This document shows, one piece after another, positions 36,639 to 45,428 of a stretch of DNA of 64,000 nucleotides (the stretch's first letter is position 1; the number at the start of each line of letters is the position of its first letter). The translations under genes and the position numbers were made by a program. The stretch spans positions 682,001 to 746,000 of the forward strand of contig NZ_CP171821.2 in NCBI RefSeq assembly GCF_028401415.2. Reading direction: 5' to 3'. The DNA is from Glaciecola sp028401415 (GTDB taxonomy: Bacteria > Pseudomonadota > Gammaproteobacteria > Enterobacterales > Alteromonadaceae). The notes beneath the pieces are model-generated. The model was not told where the DNA came from. It saw only the letters and a list, made by a program, of their open reading frames with translations, and ran no database searches.

Positions 36639-39113
36639 ATGTCCGATTTATTATGGTTTCTTTTTGTCCTTGCCGCAGTCGGTGTAGTGACATACAAAAG
36701 CATGCCTTTGAACACAAGTTTGATCGCGGTAGGTGCTGCCCTTGCCTTAGCGACTATTGTGGGTTCATTAGGTTTTTTTAGCTGGTTATTATTTGCCATT
36801 ATTGCAGTTCCTTTGGCTTATGAGCCAATTCGCAAAGACATTATTTCTACGAAATTACTGGCTTTTTATAAGAAAGTATCTCCCGAAATGTCGCAGACCG
36901 AACAAGAAGCCATTGATGCAGGCACAGTGTGGTGGGATGGTGAGTTGTTTAGCGGTAAACCAGACTGGCAGAAACTGCATGCTATTGCTAAACCGAAATT
37001 AACAGAGGAAGAACAAGCGTTCCTTGACGGTCCATGCGAGACCGTGTGTGGAATGGTCGATGAATGGCAAATTAATCATGTGGATGCCGATTTACCGCAA
37101 GAGATTTGGGATTATCTGAAAGAACACAAATTCTTTGCAATGATCATCGAAAAGAAATATGGCGGCTTAGAATATTCTGCCTATGCGCAGTCACGCGTTT
37201 TACAAAAGCTTGCTGGCGTTAGTGCCGTATTATCGAGCACAGTGGGCGTACCGAATTCCCTTGGACCCGGCGAACTCTTGCAGCATTACGGCACTAAAGA
37301 CCAGCAGGACTATTATTTGCCAAGATTAGCAGCTGGGGATGAAATTCCATGTTTTGCCCTTACCAGTCCTGAAGCAGGATCGGATGCAGGCGCGATTCCT
37401 GACAAAGGCATTGTGAAAAAAGGCATGTTCAATGGTAAAGAAGTCCTTGGCATGTCGCTCACCTTTTCTAAGCGCTACATCACACTGGCGCCAGTTGCCA
37501 CTGTCGTTGGGCTTGCATTTAAGCTACATGATCCGGACGGATTGCTGGGTGAGCAGGAAGATTTAGGTATTACCTGCGCACTTATTCCTCGCGAAACCGA
37601 AGGGTTGCAGATTGGTCGTCGTCATTTTCCGTTAAATGTTCCCTTCCACAATGGCCCGGTAAAAGGTGAAGATGTATTTGTGCCGCTAAGCTACATTATT
37701 GGTGGTGAACAAATGGCGGGTAAAGGTTGGCGTATGCTAATGGAATGTCTTTCAGTGGGACGTTGCATCACCTTGCCTTCTTCGGCTGCAGGCGGCGCTA
37801 AACAGTTGGCAATGGCAACCGGCGCATATGCGCGTATTCGCCGTCAATTTAGACTGCCAATTGGTCAAATGGAAGGCGTTGAAGAAATGCTGGCTCGAAT
37901 CGGCGGAAACGCGTACTTAATGGACGCAGTTACGTCGCTATCTACCGCTGGCGTCGATTTAGGTCAGAAGCCCTCCGTCATTTCAGCCATATGTAAATAT
38001 CATTTGACCGAAAAAATGCGTACCGCGGTAAATGATTCAATGGACGTTCACGGCGGTAAAGGAATATGTTTAGGCCCCACAAACTACCTAGGCCGCGCAT
38101 ATCAAGGCACGCCCATTTCCATTACGGTAGAGGGTGCAAATATCTTAACGCGTAATATGATGATCTTCGGACAAGGCGCAATGCGCTGTCATCCATATGT
38201 ATTGGACGAGATATACGCAGCCCAAGTTGAAGATAAAAAAGAGCAACTGGATGCTTTTGATAAAGCCGTTTGGGGCCATATTGGTTTCGCTTTTGGTAAC
38301 ACTTTGCGCTCACTGTGGTTTAGTGTAAGTGGAAATAGACTGAGCAGCGCACCTGTGGCAGATAGCACTGCACGCTATTATCGCGCGCTTCAAGGATATT
38401 CTGCAAATCTCGCCTTCTTAACCGACATTAGCATGGGCGTATTAGGTGGGTCGCTTAAACGCAGAGAGCGCTTGTCTGCTCGCTTAGGCGATGTGTTAAG
38501 TCACCTCTATTTAGCAAGTGCCGTGCTCAAACGATACGACGAGCAAGGCCGACTCATTGAAGATTTGCCCTTTGTGCATTGGGCAATGCAAGATAGCTTA
38601 AGTCAAATTGATATCGCCATTGACGATTTCATTCGTAACTTCCCTGTGAAGCCGGTGGCGTGGATGTTGCGTGCTTTCGTACAACCATTTGGCAAACGCT
38701 TTGATAAAGCTAATGATGAAATCGAGCATCAAATTGCACATATGTTGCAAAACCCGTGCAGCGCTCGCGACCGCATCGGTGAAGGTCAATATTTAGCTCG
38801 AGTTGAAGGAAGTTTATTTGGTGACTTAGAGCAAACGCTTGAAACCATCATAAAGGTAGAACCCATTTTTGATAAAATATGCAAAGATTTGGGTGAAAAA
38901 CTACCGATGACGCAACTTGATAAACTCGCAGAAAGAGCGCTTACTGCAAAAATCATAAGCGAAGATGATGCAGAGTTGCTCAAAGAAGCCGAAGCTGGGC
39001 GTTTACGTACCATCAATGTAGACGACTTCGACCCTCAAGAGCTACTGATGTCTACTAGTAAAAATGTCAAGAAGCGAACCGCTTCACGCAAGAAGACTGC
39101 GAAAGCTGCGTAA
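36639..39113 (+). CDS. fadE: FadE, acyl-CoA dehydrogenase
   Basis: FadE performs the first step of beta-oxidation, making trans-2-enoyl-CoA with FAD. The 824 residues are of FadE type, twice the size of ordinary acyl-CoA dehydrogenases: two N-terminal hydrophobic helices (about 3-55), the dehydrogenase core with CFALTSPEAGSDAG and the late VEGANILTRNMMIFGQGAMRCHP motif, and a C-terminal extension ending in a Lys/Arg-rich tail. GGAG 5 nt before ATG 36639 and the family start MSDLLWFLFV decide the start over an upstream GTG. A strong terminator follows. Confidence 0.95.
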   Translation: MSDLLWFLFVLAAVGVVTYKSMPLNTSLIAVGAALALATIVGSLGFFSWLLFAIIAVPLAYEPIRKDIISTKLLAFYKKVSPEMSQTEQEAIDAGTVWWDGELFSGKPDWQKLHAIAKPKLTEEEQAFLDGPCETVCGMVDEWQINHVDADLPQEIWDYLKEHKFFAMIIEKKYGGLEYSAYAQSRVLQKLAGVSAVLSSTVGVPNSLGPGELLQHYGTKDQQDYYLPRLAAGDEIPCFALTSPEAGSDAGAIPDKGIVKKGMFNGKEVLGMSLTFSKRYITLAPVATVVGLAFKLHDPDGLLGEQEDLGITCALIPRETEGLQIGRRHFPLNVPFHNGPVKGEDVFVPLSYIIGGEQMAGKGWRMLMECLSVGRCITLPSSAAGGAKQLAMATGAYARIRRQFRLPIGQMEGVEEMLARIGGNAYLMDAVTSLSTAGVDLGQKPSVISAICKYHLTEKMRTAVNDSMDVHGGKGICLGPTNYLGRAYQGTPISITVEGANILTRNMMIFGQGAMRCHPYVLDEIYAAQVEDKKEQLDAFDKAVWGHIGFAFGNTLRSLWFSVSGNRLSSAPVADSTARYYRALQGYSANLAFLTDISMGVLGGSLKRRERLSARLGDVLSHLYLASAVLKRYDEQGRLIEDLPFVHWAMQDSLSQIDIAIDDFIRNFPVKPVAWMLRAFVQPFGKRFDKANDEIEHQIAHMLQNPCSARDRIGEGQYLARVEGSLFGDLEQTLETIIKVEPIFDKICKDLGEKLPMTQLDKLAERALTAKIISEDDAELLKEAEAGRLRTINVDDFDPQELLMSTSKNVKKRTASRKKTAKAA

Positions 39114-39131
39114 ACTTGCACAGAGTATCAA

Positions 39132-39159
39132 AAGCGCCATAAGTAATGGCGCTTTTTTT
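39132..39159 (+). terminator. Rho-independent terminator after fadE
   Basis: A 9-bp stem (AAGCGCCAT at 39132-39140 with ATGGCGCTT at 39146-39154, 5-nt loop) runs into seven T residues at 39153-39159, about 20 bp after the fadE stop. Confidence 0.92.
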
Positions 39160-39228
39160 ATGGGTGTTATTCGACTAAGCCTGTGGAATAGCCATGTAAC
39201 AAGCTTAATTTTATGTCAACAAGCTAGA

Positions 39229-40191
39229 TCAGAGAACCTTAAACGCTTGCTTCTTCGCATTTAGTTTTAGCTGTTCGCATTGGGATTGCGTTAAACCAAG
39301 CACATTTTGGGCTAAATCAAATTCATCTTTTAGAGTGATATTCGATACTCCGGGATCATCGGTGTTTAAGCACGCTTGGATACCATGCTCAAGAAAGCGT
39401 TTGAGGGGATGCGAGGGGGTATCGACCCAAGTGCCGGTTTGATAGTTAGAACTTAGGCAGCTTTCAATGCCAATATTATGCTGTGCCAGGTAATCCATTA
39501 ACTTTGGATCTTCAATTGCCCTTACGCCATGCCCTATCCTGCTTGCGTGAAGAAGCTTAATTGCGTCCCAAACACTGCTTGCACCATCCGCCTCACCTGC
39601 ATGGATAGTATACCTCCAGTTGGTTTTAGCTCTTGCTTTAGCAAAGTGATCAGTGAATCGCGCAGCAGGAAAGTTGAGTTCATCGCCCGCCAAATCCAAG
39701 GCTTCAATGTGGGAATGATGCGCCATTAATGCTTCAAGCTCTGCATCGCAGCATGCTTCGCCAAACGTTCGGCTTAAAATGCCAATAAGCGAACTTTGAA
39801 TGTCAAAGTCGACACAGGCGTTTGATACACCGCTGATGACGGCTGCAACAAGCTCAGACATATCAAGAGCATGGCTTTGAGCCATGTAATATGGGGAAAA
39901 TCGCAGTTCAACATATGACAGACCTTCTTGATAGGCGTCTTCGACACTTTCGTATGCGATACGCTCACAGGCGTCCAAGCTCGCTAGCACAGACACGCCA
40001 TAATCTAACTTTTTAAGAAAATCGAGTAAATCTGCACTTCTATCTTGTACATAAACGCAGCGCTCTAGTTCGGATAAGCTGCTTGCAGGCAAGGCGATAT
40101 TGTATTGCTTAGCTAAATCCAAAATAGTTGAAACTCGAACGCTCCCGTCAAGATGACGGTGCAAATCTATTAAAGGCGTATCGCTTTGCAT
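39229..40191 (-). CDS. add: Adenosine deaminase
   Basis: Add deaminates adenosine or deoxyadenosine to inosine forms in purine salvage. The 320-residue TIM barrel shows the zinc motif LIDLHRHLDGSV near the N-terminus, the third His with catalytic Glu in YTIHAGEADG, RIGHGVRAIEDP, ESCLSSNYQTGTW and the metal Asp with its neighbour in NTDDPGVS. The start at 40191 fits the family; a start 17 codons upstream lacks family support. Close resemblance to E. coli Add around the active site favours adenosine over adenine or aminofutalosine. It is convergent with fadE and divergent from cmoA. Confidence 0.92.
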   Translation of the reverse strand: MQSDTPLIDLHRHLDGSVRVSTILDLAKQYNIALPASSLSELERCVYVQDRSADLLDFLKKLDYGVSVLASLDACERIAYESVEDAYQEGLSYVELRFSPYYMAQSHALDMSELVAAVISGVSNACVDFDIQSSLIGILSRTFGEACCDAELEALMAHHSHIEALDLAGDELNFPAARFTDHFAKARAKTNWRYTIHAGEADGASSVWDAIKLLHASRIGHGVRAIEDPKLMDYLAQHNIGIESCLSSNYQTGTWVDTPSHPLKRFLEHGIQACLNTDDPGVSNITLKDEFDLAQNVLGLTQSQCEQLKLNAKKQAFKVL

Positions 40192-40523
40192 GTAACATAT
40201 CTCAATTAGGCTTGGCAGAATAAAAGCTTTATCGGAAACCACACCGCTAACTTCTCTCCCGCATGGAATTAATCAAAGCTGGCGCTTTTCAATCTGCAAT
40301 AAAGTTTAAGTACGTGACTCGACGTCAAAACGCCTAAATAATCCGCTTTACTCTTAATTCTAGTACAGTGCGACAACAAGGTGCATTAAATCATTGAGCA
40401 GAGTTAAATTGAGCGTTAGCATAGGACATTGAGAATCGCTAAGCCCTTATACGAAAGTATAGAATCAATCTAACGGAAGTATAAAAGCAATCATGCGAAA
40501 ATATAAAAACAAAAGTATAAGAA
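40192..40523. other. add-cmoA intergenic region
   Basis: 332 bp without a gene between divergent add and cmoA. The half next to cmoA holds an AT-rich tandem repeat (40449-40514, listed separately). I see no defined operator or terminator elsewhere in it. Confidence 0.6.
40449..40514 (+). repeat. Three 22-bp tandem repeats upstream of cmoA
   Basis: Units at 40449-40470, 40471-40492 and 40493-40514 share the core CGAAAGTATAAAA. The first two match at 17 of 22 positions and the second and third at 14; a partial fourth copy (AGTATAAGAAATGAC) continues into the cmoA start codon. The period equals about two helical turns. Confidence 0.65.
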
Positions 40524-41270
40524 ATGACTAATTCATCGCCGAAAACTGCGGTCGACACGCTATATTCATCCAATCAATCAGACTTATCACCCTTTGCATT
40601 CAATCAAGCGGTGGTCGATGTCTTTCCAGATATGATCAATCGTTCTGTGCCTGGCTATCAAATCATTGTCGATGGTATTGGTAAAATCAGCAGCCGTACC
40701 TTATCGTCAGGCGCAACAGTATACGATTTGGGCTGCTCTCTGGGAGCGGTAAGCCTGTCAATCGCCAAGCACTGTCAAGGCAAAGCCCTTAACGTTTTTG
40801 CGGTGGATAACTCAGAGGCTATGGTTGAACGCTGTTCACAACACATTGGCGCATTTAAATTCGATTCCCACATTAGTGTTCAACAAGCGGACGTCACCCA
40901 ATTATCGTTTGAGCCTTGTGACATGATAGTGATTAACTTCACCCTACAGTTTATAGATAGAGACAAAAGACAGGCGCTAGTTGACCGACTTTACGAGGCT
41001 CTCAAACCTGGCGGTAAACTCATTATGTCTGAAAAAGTGCGCGAGCAAAACAAAATGCTCGATGCAATGCTAGTGGATTTGCATCATGACTTCAAAAAAA
41101 GCAATGGCTACTCTGAGCTAGAAATTAGCCAAAAACGCTCGGCGCTCGAAAATGTTATGGTGTTGGATGATATAGAAACACACTCCCAGCGTTTGCGAAC
41201 TGCGGGTTTTCTGGCAAGCACGGTGTGGTATCGGCACTTTAACTTTCTATCAATGTGTGCGGTCAAATAA
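40524..41270 (+). CDS. cmoA: CmoA, carboxy-SAM synthase
   Basis: CmoA makes carboxy-S-adenosylmethionine from SAM and prephenate, the donor for wobble uridine modification (cmo5U34) in tRNA. The 248 residues show the SAM-binding motif TVYDLGCSLGAVSLS, the conserved PGYQIIVDGIG block and FTLQFIDRDKR, closely matching E. coli CmoA. The stop is one base before the cmoB start, so the two are co-translated and act in sequence. Confidence 0.95.
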   Translation: MTNSSPKTAVDTLYSSNQSDLSPFAFNQAVVDVFPDMINRSVPGYQIIVDGIGKISSRTLSSGATVYDLGCSLGAVSLSIAKHCQGKALNVFAVDNSEAMVERCSQHIGAFKFDSHISVQQADVTQLSFEPCDMIVINFTLQFIDRDKRQALVDRLYEALKPGGKLIMSEKVREQNKMLDAMLVDLHHDFKKSNGYSELEISQKRSALENVMVLDDIETHSQRLRTAGFLASTVWYRHFNFLSMCAVK

Positions 41271-41271
41271 G

Positions 41272-42243
41272 ATGCTATACGATTGGAAAACAGAGTTTTA
41301 TGCATCTATTTTAGGCACGCCGCTACAAAAGTCTTTGTCTCAGCTTAGTTCATTAATTCAGGACTGGGACGGCAGCAAAATACATGCACACGCCAAAAAA
41401 TGGGAAAAGCAACTTGACGCCTTACCAAAACCTGAAGAAACGACCTTTAGCGTTGCAGACACCCTAAGCGTATCTCGCCAGAAACAATCTTCTGATAAAG
41501 AGCTTGCGCATTTAAACAGTATTCTTAAGCAATTTATGCCGTGGCGCAAAGGACCCTTTCAGTTTTTTGAAGTGTTCGTGGATACTGAATGGCGCTCAGA
41601 CTGGAAATGGAATCGAATACTACCTCACCTTAGCAATTTGCAGGGGCGGCGCGTTTTGGATGTAGGCTGCGGGAGCGGTTATCACTTGTTTAGAATGCAT
41701 GAACAAGGTGCTCAGCAAGTTGTGGGCATAGACCCAACGGTATTATTTTTTTATCAGTTTCATTGCATAAAGCGTTTCGCACAATCACGTAATATTCATT
41801 TTTTACCTGTAGGGATTGAAGAGATACCCGCAACGCAAGCCTTTGACACTGTGTTTTCTATGGGCGTATTCTATCATCGTCCAGACCCGCTATTATTTTT
41901 AAAACAGCTAAAGCATCAACTTGTAAAAGGCGGTGAACTAGTGCTTGAAACGCTCGTTCTTGAAGGAGATGAAAGCACCGTTTTAATGCCTAAAGATCGC
42001 TACGCACAAATGCGCAACGTGTATTTCTTACCCAGTATACCAGCAATGATTTTATGGCTAGAAAAAGTAGGCTATAGGAATGTGCAGGTAGTAGATGACA
42101 ATATAACTTCGCTGGAAGAACAGCGTTCAACTCAATGGATGGAAAATCATTCGCTGGCCGACTTCCTAAATCCGCAGGATAGTAGCATAACGGTTGAGGG
42201 ATATAGCGCTCCTCGGCGTGCAACGTTTATAGCCAATAAATAG
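41272..42243 (+). CDS. cmoB: CmoB, tRNA U34 carboxymethyltransferase
   Basis: CmoB uses carboxy-SAM to convert 5-hydroxyuridine at tRNA position 34 to cmo5U. The 323 residues (E. coli 323) include LKQFMPWRKGPFQFF, DTEWRSDWKWNRILPHL, the methyltransferase motif RRVLDVGCGSGYHLFRM, FDTVFSMGVFYHRPDP and PKDRYAQMRNVYFLPS, all conserved in CmoB. ATG 41272 gives MLYDWKTEFY; an earlier GTG overlapping cmoA is less likely. Confidence 0.95.
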   Translation: MLYDWKTEFYASILGTPLQKSLSQLSSLIQDWDGSKIHAHAKKWEKQLDALPKPEETTFSVADTLSVSRQKQSSDKELAHLNSILKQFMPWRKGPFQFFEVFVDTEWRSDWKWNRILPHLSNLQGRRVLDVGCGSGYHLFRMHEQGAQQVVGIDPTVLFFYQFHCIKRFAQSRNIHFLPVGIEEIPATQAFDTVFSMGVFYHRPDPLLFLKQLKHQLVKGGELVLETLVLEGDESTVLMPKDRYAQMRNVYFLPSIPAMILWLEKVGYRNVQVVDDNITSLEEQRSTQWMENHSLADFLNPQDSSITVEGYSAPRRATFIANK

Positions 42244-42247
42244 CGCT

Positions 42248-42265
42248 TTGAGTGATTTCACTCAA
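42248..42265. repeat. Palindrome between cmoB and the glycerate-kinase operon
   Basis: TTGAGTGATTTCACTCAA: two 8-bp arms around a 2-nt centre, 5 bp after the cmoB stop and about 90 bp before the next gene. No T-run follows, so it fits an operator better than a terminator; no known regulator is recognised. Confidence 0.5.
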
Positions 42266-42358
42266 GGATGGCACGATATGTGATGTTCTTAACAAAACAA
42301 TCGGTCGGCACTTGATAAAAATACACGCCGACCAAGCTAAAGGAACACGCAATATTTG

Positions 42359-43270
42359 ATGAACAATATTGATGCACAAGCTTGCTTAGAGGCCTTTGTC
42401 ATTGAAGAAGCTTTGCCAAAGACGTTTGTTGCCCAAGCTCACCAATGGTACTTCCCACTAACAGAGAGGATCCTGAAACGTCACGCTTTGCACCAACAAG
42501 GTGCAAAAAAGCCTCTTTTTGTGGGCATCAATGGTGCACAAGGAAGTGGCAAGAGTACGTTATCTGCCCTATTAGTTAAGATAATGAGCAAGGTTCATCA
42601 GCTAAACGCGATCTGCATGTCGCTGGATGATTTTTATCTCACCAAGGCAGAGCGACAGTCTTTATCTCACTCCATTCATCCATTACTCAAAACGCGCGGC
42701 GTGCCCGGCACCCATGACACAGATTTAATCCAGCACTGCTTATCTGACCTGATGTACGGTTGTGATACACTTGTGCCACGCTTTGACAAAGCCATCGATG
42801 ATCGCGCTGATAAAGCGCTTTGGCAGCGCGTCAGCCATCCGATGGATATCATCATTTTAGAAGGCTGGTGCGTGGGTACGCCGGCTCAAGCAGAAAGCAA
42901 CTTACAAAGACCCATTAATTCTCTTGAGCTAGAGCACGACGAAAATGGCATTTGGCGGCATTTTATCAACGATAAGTTAAACCATGAATATCAAGCAATC
43001 TTTAAGCAGATAGACTATCTAATCATGTTGAAAGCGCCATCATTTTCTCACATTTTCAATTGGCGCTGTGAACAAGAAGAAAAGATGCAAAACAAAAATA
43101 TCGCTAGGGGTATACCTGCCGGCGGCATGTCAAAATCTGAAATAGAAGACTTCATCCAGCACTACGAACGAATAACCGTTCACGGATTACAAGCGTTAAC
43201 GCCCATCTGCCATGAGGTCTTTGAACTTAATGAACATAGAAGTATCATTGAATGTCGTCAAAACAAATAG
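42359..43270 (+). CDS. Glycerate-kinase-like P-loop kinase (GLYK/Tda10 type)
   Basis: 303-residue P-loop kinase of the plant and cyanobacterial D-glycerate 3-kinase (GLYK) group. Walker A is GAQGSGKST near residue 60. Typical neighbours follow: SLDDFYLTKAERQSL, LLKTRGVPGTHD, PRFDKAIDDRAD and the Walker-B-like IIILEGWCVG. GLYK enzymes phosphorylate D-glycerate to 3-phosphoglycerate. In this operon it could turn glycerate released by the phosphorylase back into the substrate of the glycosyltransferase. An in-frame TTG precedes the ATG. The end overlaps the phosphatase gene by 19 bases. Substrate is inferred from family and context. Confidence 0.75.
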   Translation: MNNIDAQACLEAFVIEEALPKTFVAQAHQWYFPLTERILKRHALHQQGAKKPLFVGINGAQGSGKSTLSALLVKIMSKVHQLNAICMSLDDFYLTKAERQSLSHSIHPLLKTRGVPGTHDTDLIQHCLSDLMYGCDTLVPRFDKAIDDRADKALWQRVSHPMDIIILEGWCVGTPAQAESNLQRPINSLELEHDENGIWRHFINDKLNHEYQAIFKQIDYLIMLKAPSFSHIFNWRCEQEEKMQNKNIARGIPAGGMSKSEIEDFIQHYERITVHGLQALTPICHEVFELNEHRSIIECRQNK

Positions 43271-44199
43271 ACGAGTCATCTAAGCGAGTACACATGTCAT
43301 CTGAAGTCAATGCGCCATTAAGCGCAGAGTTATCCAGTTATAGTGCAGCAAAATTACTAGTATTTTCCGATTTAGATGGCACATTGCTTGACCATCATGA
43401 TTATTCCTTCGACGCTGCCTTACCCTCATTAGACACCTTGAAAAAACAGAATATTCCGATTGTCTTGAACACGAGTAAAACCATGCTTGAAGTTGAGAAA
43501 ATACGGGAGCAATTGTCACTTCATACCCCCTTTATTATTGAAAACGGTGCTGCCGTGTTCATACCCAAAAACACCTTCGACACAAAGCCAAAAGGAAGTG
43601 AGTGGCAAAACGGCTATTGGGTTAAAACTTTCGCATCCAAACGTTCTCACTGGCTGGCTGTTATTGAGAAACTCGCCGCGAAATATCATGGTGAGTTTGA
43701 ATCATTCTCTAAAATGACAATAAAGCGCATTTGCGAAGTGACCGGCTTGGATGAGGCAGGAGCTGAGTTAGCGTCAAAACGCATGTTCGGTGAACCGTTA
43801 TTATGGAAAGGCAGCGACGAAAGCCGAAAGGCCTTTATTGAGGATGCCAGAAAACACGGTGCTTCTCCGTTATTGGGCGGACGCTTCCTGCATATCTGCG
43901 GCGAAAGCAATAAGGGCAAAGCGCTTACTTGGCTTAGCAAAGAATATGAGAGACAAAACGGAGGAAGCGCTTTTGCCTGCGTGGCCTTAGGTGATGGACA
44001 AAATGATGCAGCTATGCTTGAAGCCGCCGATATTGCCATTCGAATAGCCTCTCCCGTCAACCCGCTTCCGAAGTTAGAAAGCAACAATATTATTATCGAT
44101 AGCACAAAGTTTGGTCCTCATGGTTGGCACGAAACCATTGACGTCTTACTGGACCACTTCAATTACAAAAGTCATCAAACATTACAAGGAACGCTTTAA
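43252..44199 (+). CDS. HAD-IIB phosphatase, mannosyl/glucosyl-3-phosphoglycerate phosphatase family
   Basis: 315-residue HAD hydrolase of the MpgP/YedP group. Motif I is FSDLDGTLLD with nucleophile Asp40 and Asp42, motif II is IVLNTSKT, and motif IV is ALGDGQNDAAMLEAAD; the cap (about 110-235) contains EVTGLDEAGAELASKR. Family members remove the phosphate from mannosyl- or glucosyl-3-phosphoglycerate. About 35 N-terminal residues have no family match; a second ATG at 43294 would remove part of them. It overlaps the kinase by 19 bases and the glycosyltransferase by one (TAATG), so all three are coupled. Confidence 0.78.
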   Translation: MSSKQIDESSKRVHMSSEVNAPLSAELSSYSAAKLLVFSDLDGTLLDHHDYSFDAALPSLDTLKKQNIPIVLNTSKTMLEVEKIREQLSLHTPFIIENGAAVFIPKNTFDTKPKGSEWQNGYWVKTFASKRSHWLAVIEKLAAKYHGEFESFSKMTIKRICEVTGLDEAGAELASKRMFGEPLLWKGSDESRKAFIEDARKHGASPLLGGRFLHICGESNKGKALTWLSKEYERQNGGSAFACVALGDGQNDAAMLEAADIAIRIASPVNPLPKLESNNIIIDSTKFGPHGWHETIDVLLDHFNYKSHQTLQGTL

Positions 44200-45425
44200 T
44201 GGCTGATTTTTATCAAAACGGGATTATTACCACCCTACACAACCTTGAGTCTCGCTCCATTGATGACTTAGAGGGAGAACTGCTGAAGTTCTCAAATCGT
44301 CGCCCGATGGGGCTAATTTTACCGTCTTTGTTTTCTGAATTAGAGGGTAAAGCGCTTCCTCACATTATCGACAATATTTGCAAAGTGCCTTACTTAAGCG
44401 AAATTGTGATCGGACTAGACAGAGCAGATAAAGAGCAATACCAACACGCGCTTCGGTTTTTCTCCAAACTCCCACAGCATCATCGAATATTGTGGAACGA
44501 TGGCCCTCGATTAAAAGCCCTTGACGAAGAATTACAATCTTTGGGGCTTGCGCCAAAAGAGTTAGGAAAAGGTCGCAACGTTTGGTACTGCATGGGTTAC
44601 GTGCTTGCATCTAATAAAGTAGAGAGTGTTGCACTGCACGACTGTGACATACTAACTTATGAGCGCTCTCTTCTTGCACGTTTAATTTATCCCGTTGCGA
44701 ATCCTCAGTTTAATTATGAATTCTGTAAGGGTTTTTACGCCCGCGTTGCAGATGGAAAAATCAATGGTCGCGTATCGCGTTTGTTAGTTACTCCCCTACT
44801 TCGCGCGCTCAAACATGCTGTAGGTCACAACGACTACCTTGAATTTATGGACAGCTTCCGTTATCCACTTGCGGGCGAATTTTCCTTTAGGCGTGATGTA
44901 CTTAACGATATTCGAATCCCAAGCGACTGGGGGCTGGAGATTGGCGTGCTATCGGAAATGCATCGTAACTATTCACATAATCGCCTGTGCCAAGCGGATA
45001 TTGCGCATATATATGACCATAAACATCAAGACCTGTCTTTGACAAACGATCAAGGCGGTTTGTCGAAAATGTCGATTGATATCACCAAGGCACTGTTTAG
45101 AAAACTGGCTACACAAGGCACGGTGTTTAACACTGAGACCTTCAGAACCATTAAGGCCACTTACTTCAGGATCGCCTTAGATTTTATCGAAACCTACCAC
45201 AATGATGCAGTAATGAACGGTCTAAATTTAGACATTGATTCTGAAGAGCGTGCCGTGGAACTTTTTGCTGAAAATATAATGAAAGCGGGGAATTCCTTTT
45301 TAGATAATCCAATGGAAACGCCGTTCATTCCTAGTTGGAATAGAGTGGTAAGTGCTAAACCTGATGTGCTCGATTGCTTGAAACAAGCGGTTGAAGCGGA
45401 CTATGAAGATTTCGCAAAAGGCTAA
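44199..45425 (+). CDS. GpgS-type glycosyltransferase (glucosyl-3-phosphoglycerate synthase-like)
   Basis: 408-residue GT-A glycosyltransferase resembling glucosyl-3-phosphoglycerate synthases (GT81). It has LILPSLFSELEGKALPHIID at the nucleotide-sugar site, LHDCDI with Asp148 and Asp150 as the metal-binding DxD, RYPLAGEFSFRRD for the acceptor loop and WGLEIGVLSEMHRN. GpgS joins glucose from an NDP-glucose to 3-phosphoglycerate. The next gene upstream can dephosphorylate the product. No NDP-sugar synthesis gene is nearby, so the donor comes from elsewhere. Glucose rather than mannose is inferred from resemblance to GpgS and the neighbouring phosphorylase. Confidence 0.72.
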   Translation: MADFYQNGIITTLHNLESRSIDDLEGELLKFSNRRPMGLILPSLFSELEGKALPHIIDNICKVPYLSEIVIGLDRADKEQYQHALRFFSKLPQHHRILWNDGPRLKALDEELQSLGLAPKELGKGRNVWYCMGYVLASNKVESVALHDCDILTYERSLLARLIYPVANPQFNYEFCKGFYARVADGKINGRVSRLLVTPLLRALKHAVGHNDYLEFMDSFRYPLAGEFSFRRDVLNDIRIPSDWGLEIGVLSEMHRNYSHNRLCQADIAHIYDHKHQDLSLTNDQGGLSKMSIDITKALFRKLATQGTVFNTETFRTIKATYFRIALDFIETYHNDAVMNGLNLDIDSEERAVELFAENIMKAGNSFLDNPMETPFIPSWNRVVSAKPDVLDCLKQAVEADYEDFAKG

Positions 45426-45428
45426 ACC

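Noticed and set aside
43686..44105. Open frame of about 139 codons antisense to the phosphatase gene
   Set aside because: It is a mirror of the conserved HAD coding frame, with no ribosome binding site or family features. Similar long antisense frames at 28602-29024, 46690-47109 and 47477-47950 were left out for the same reason.
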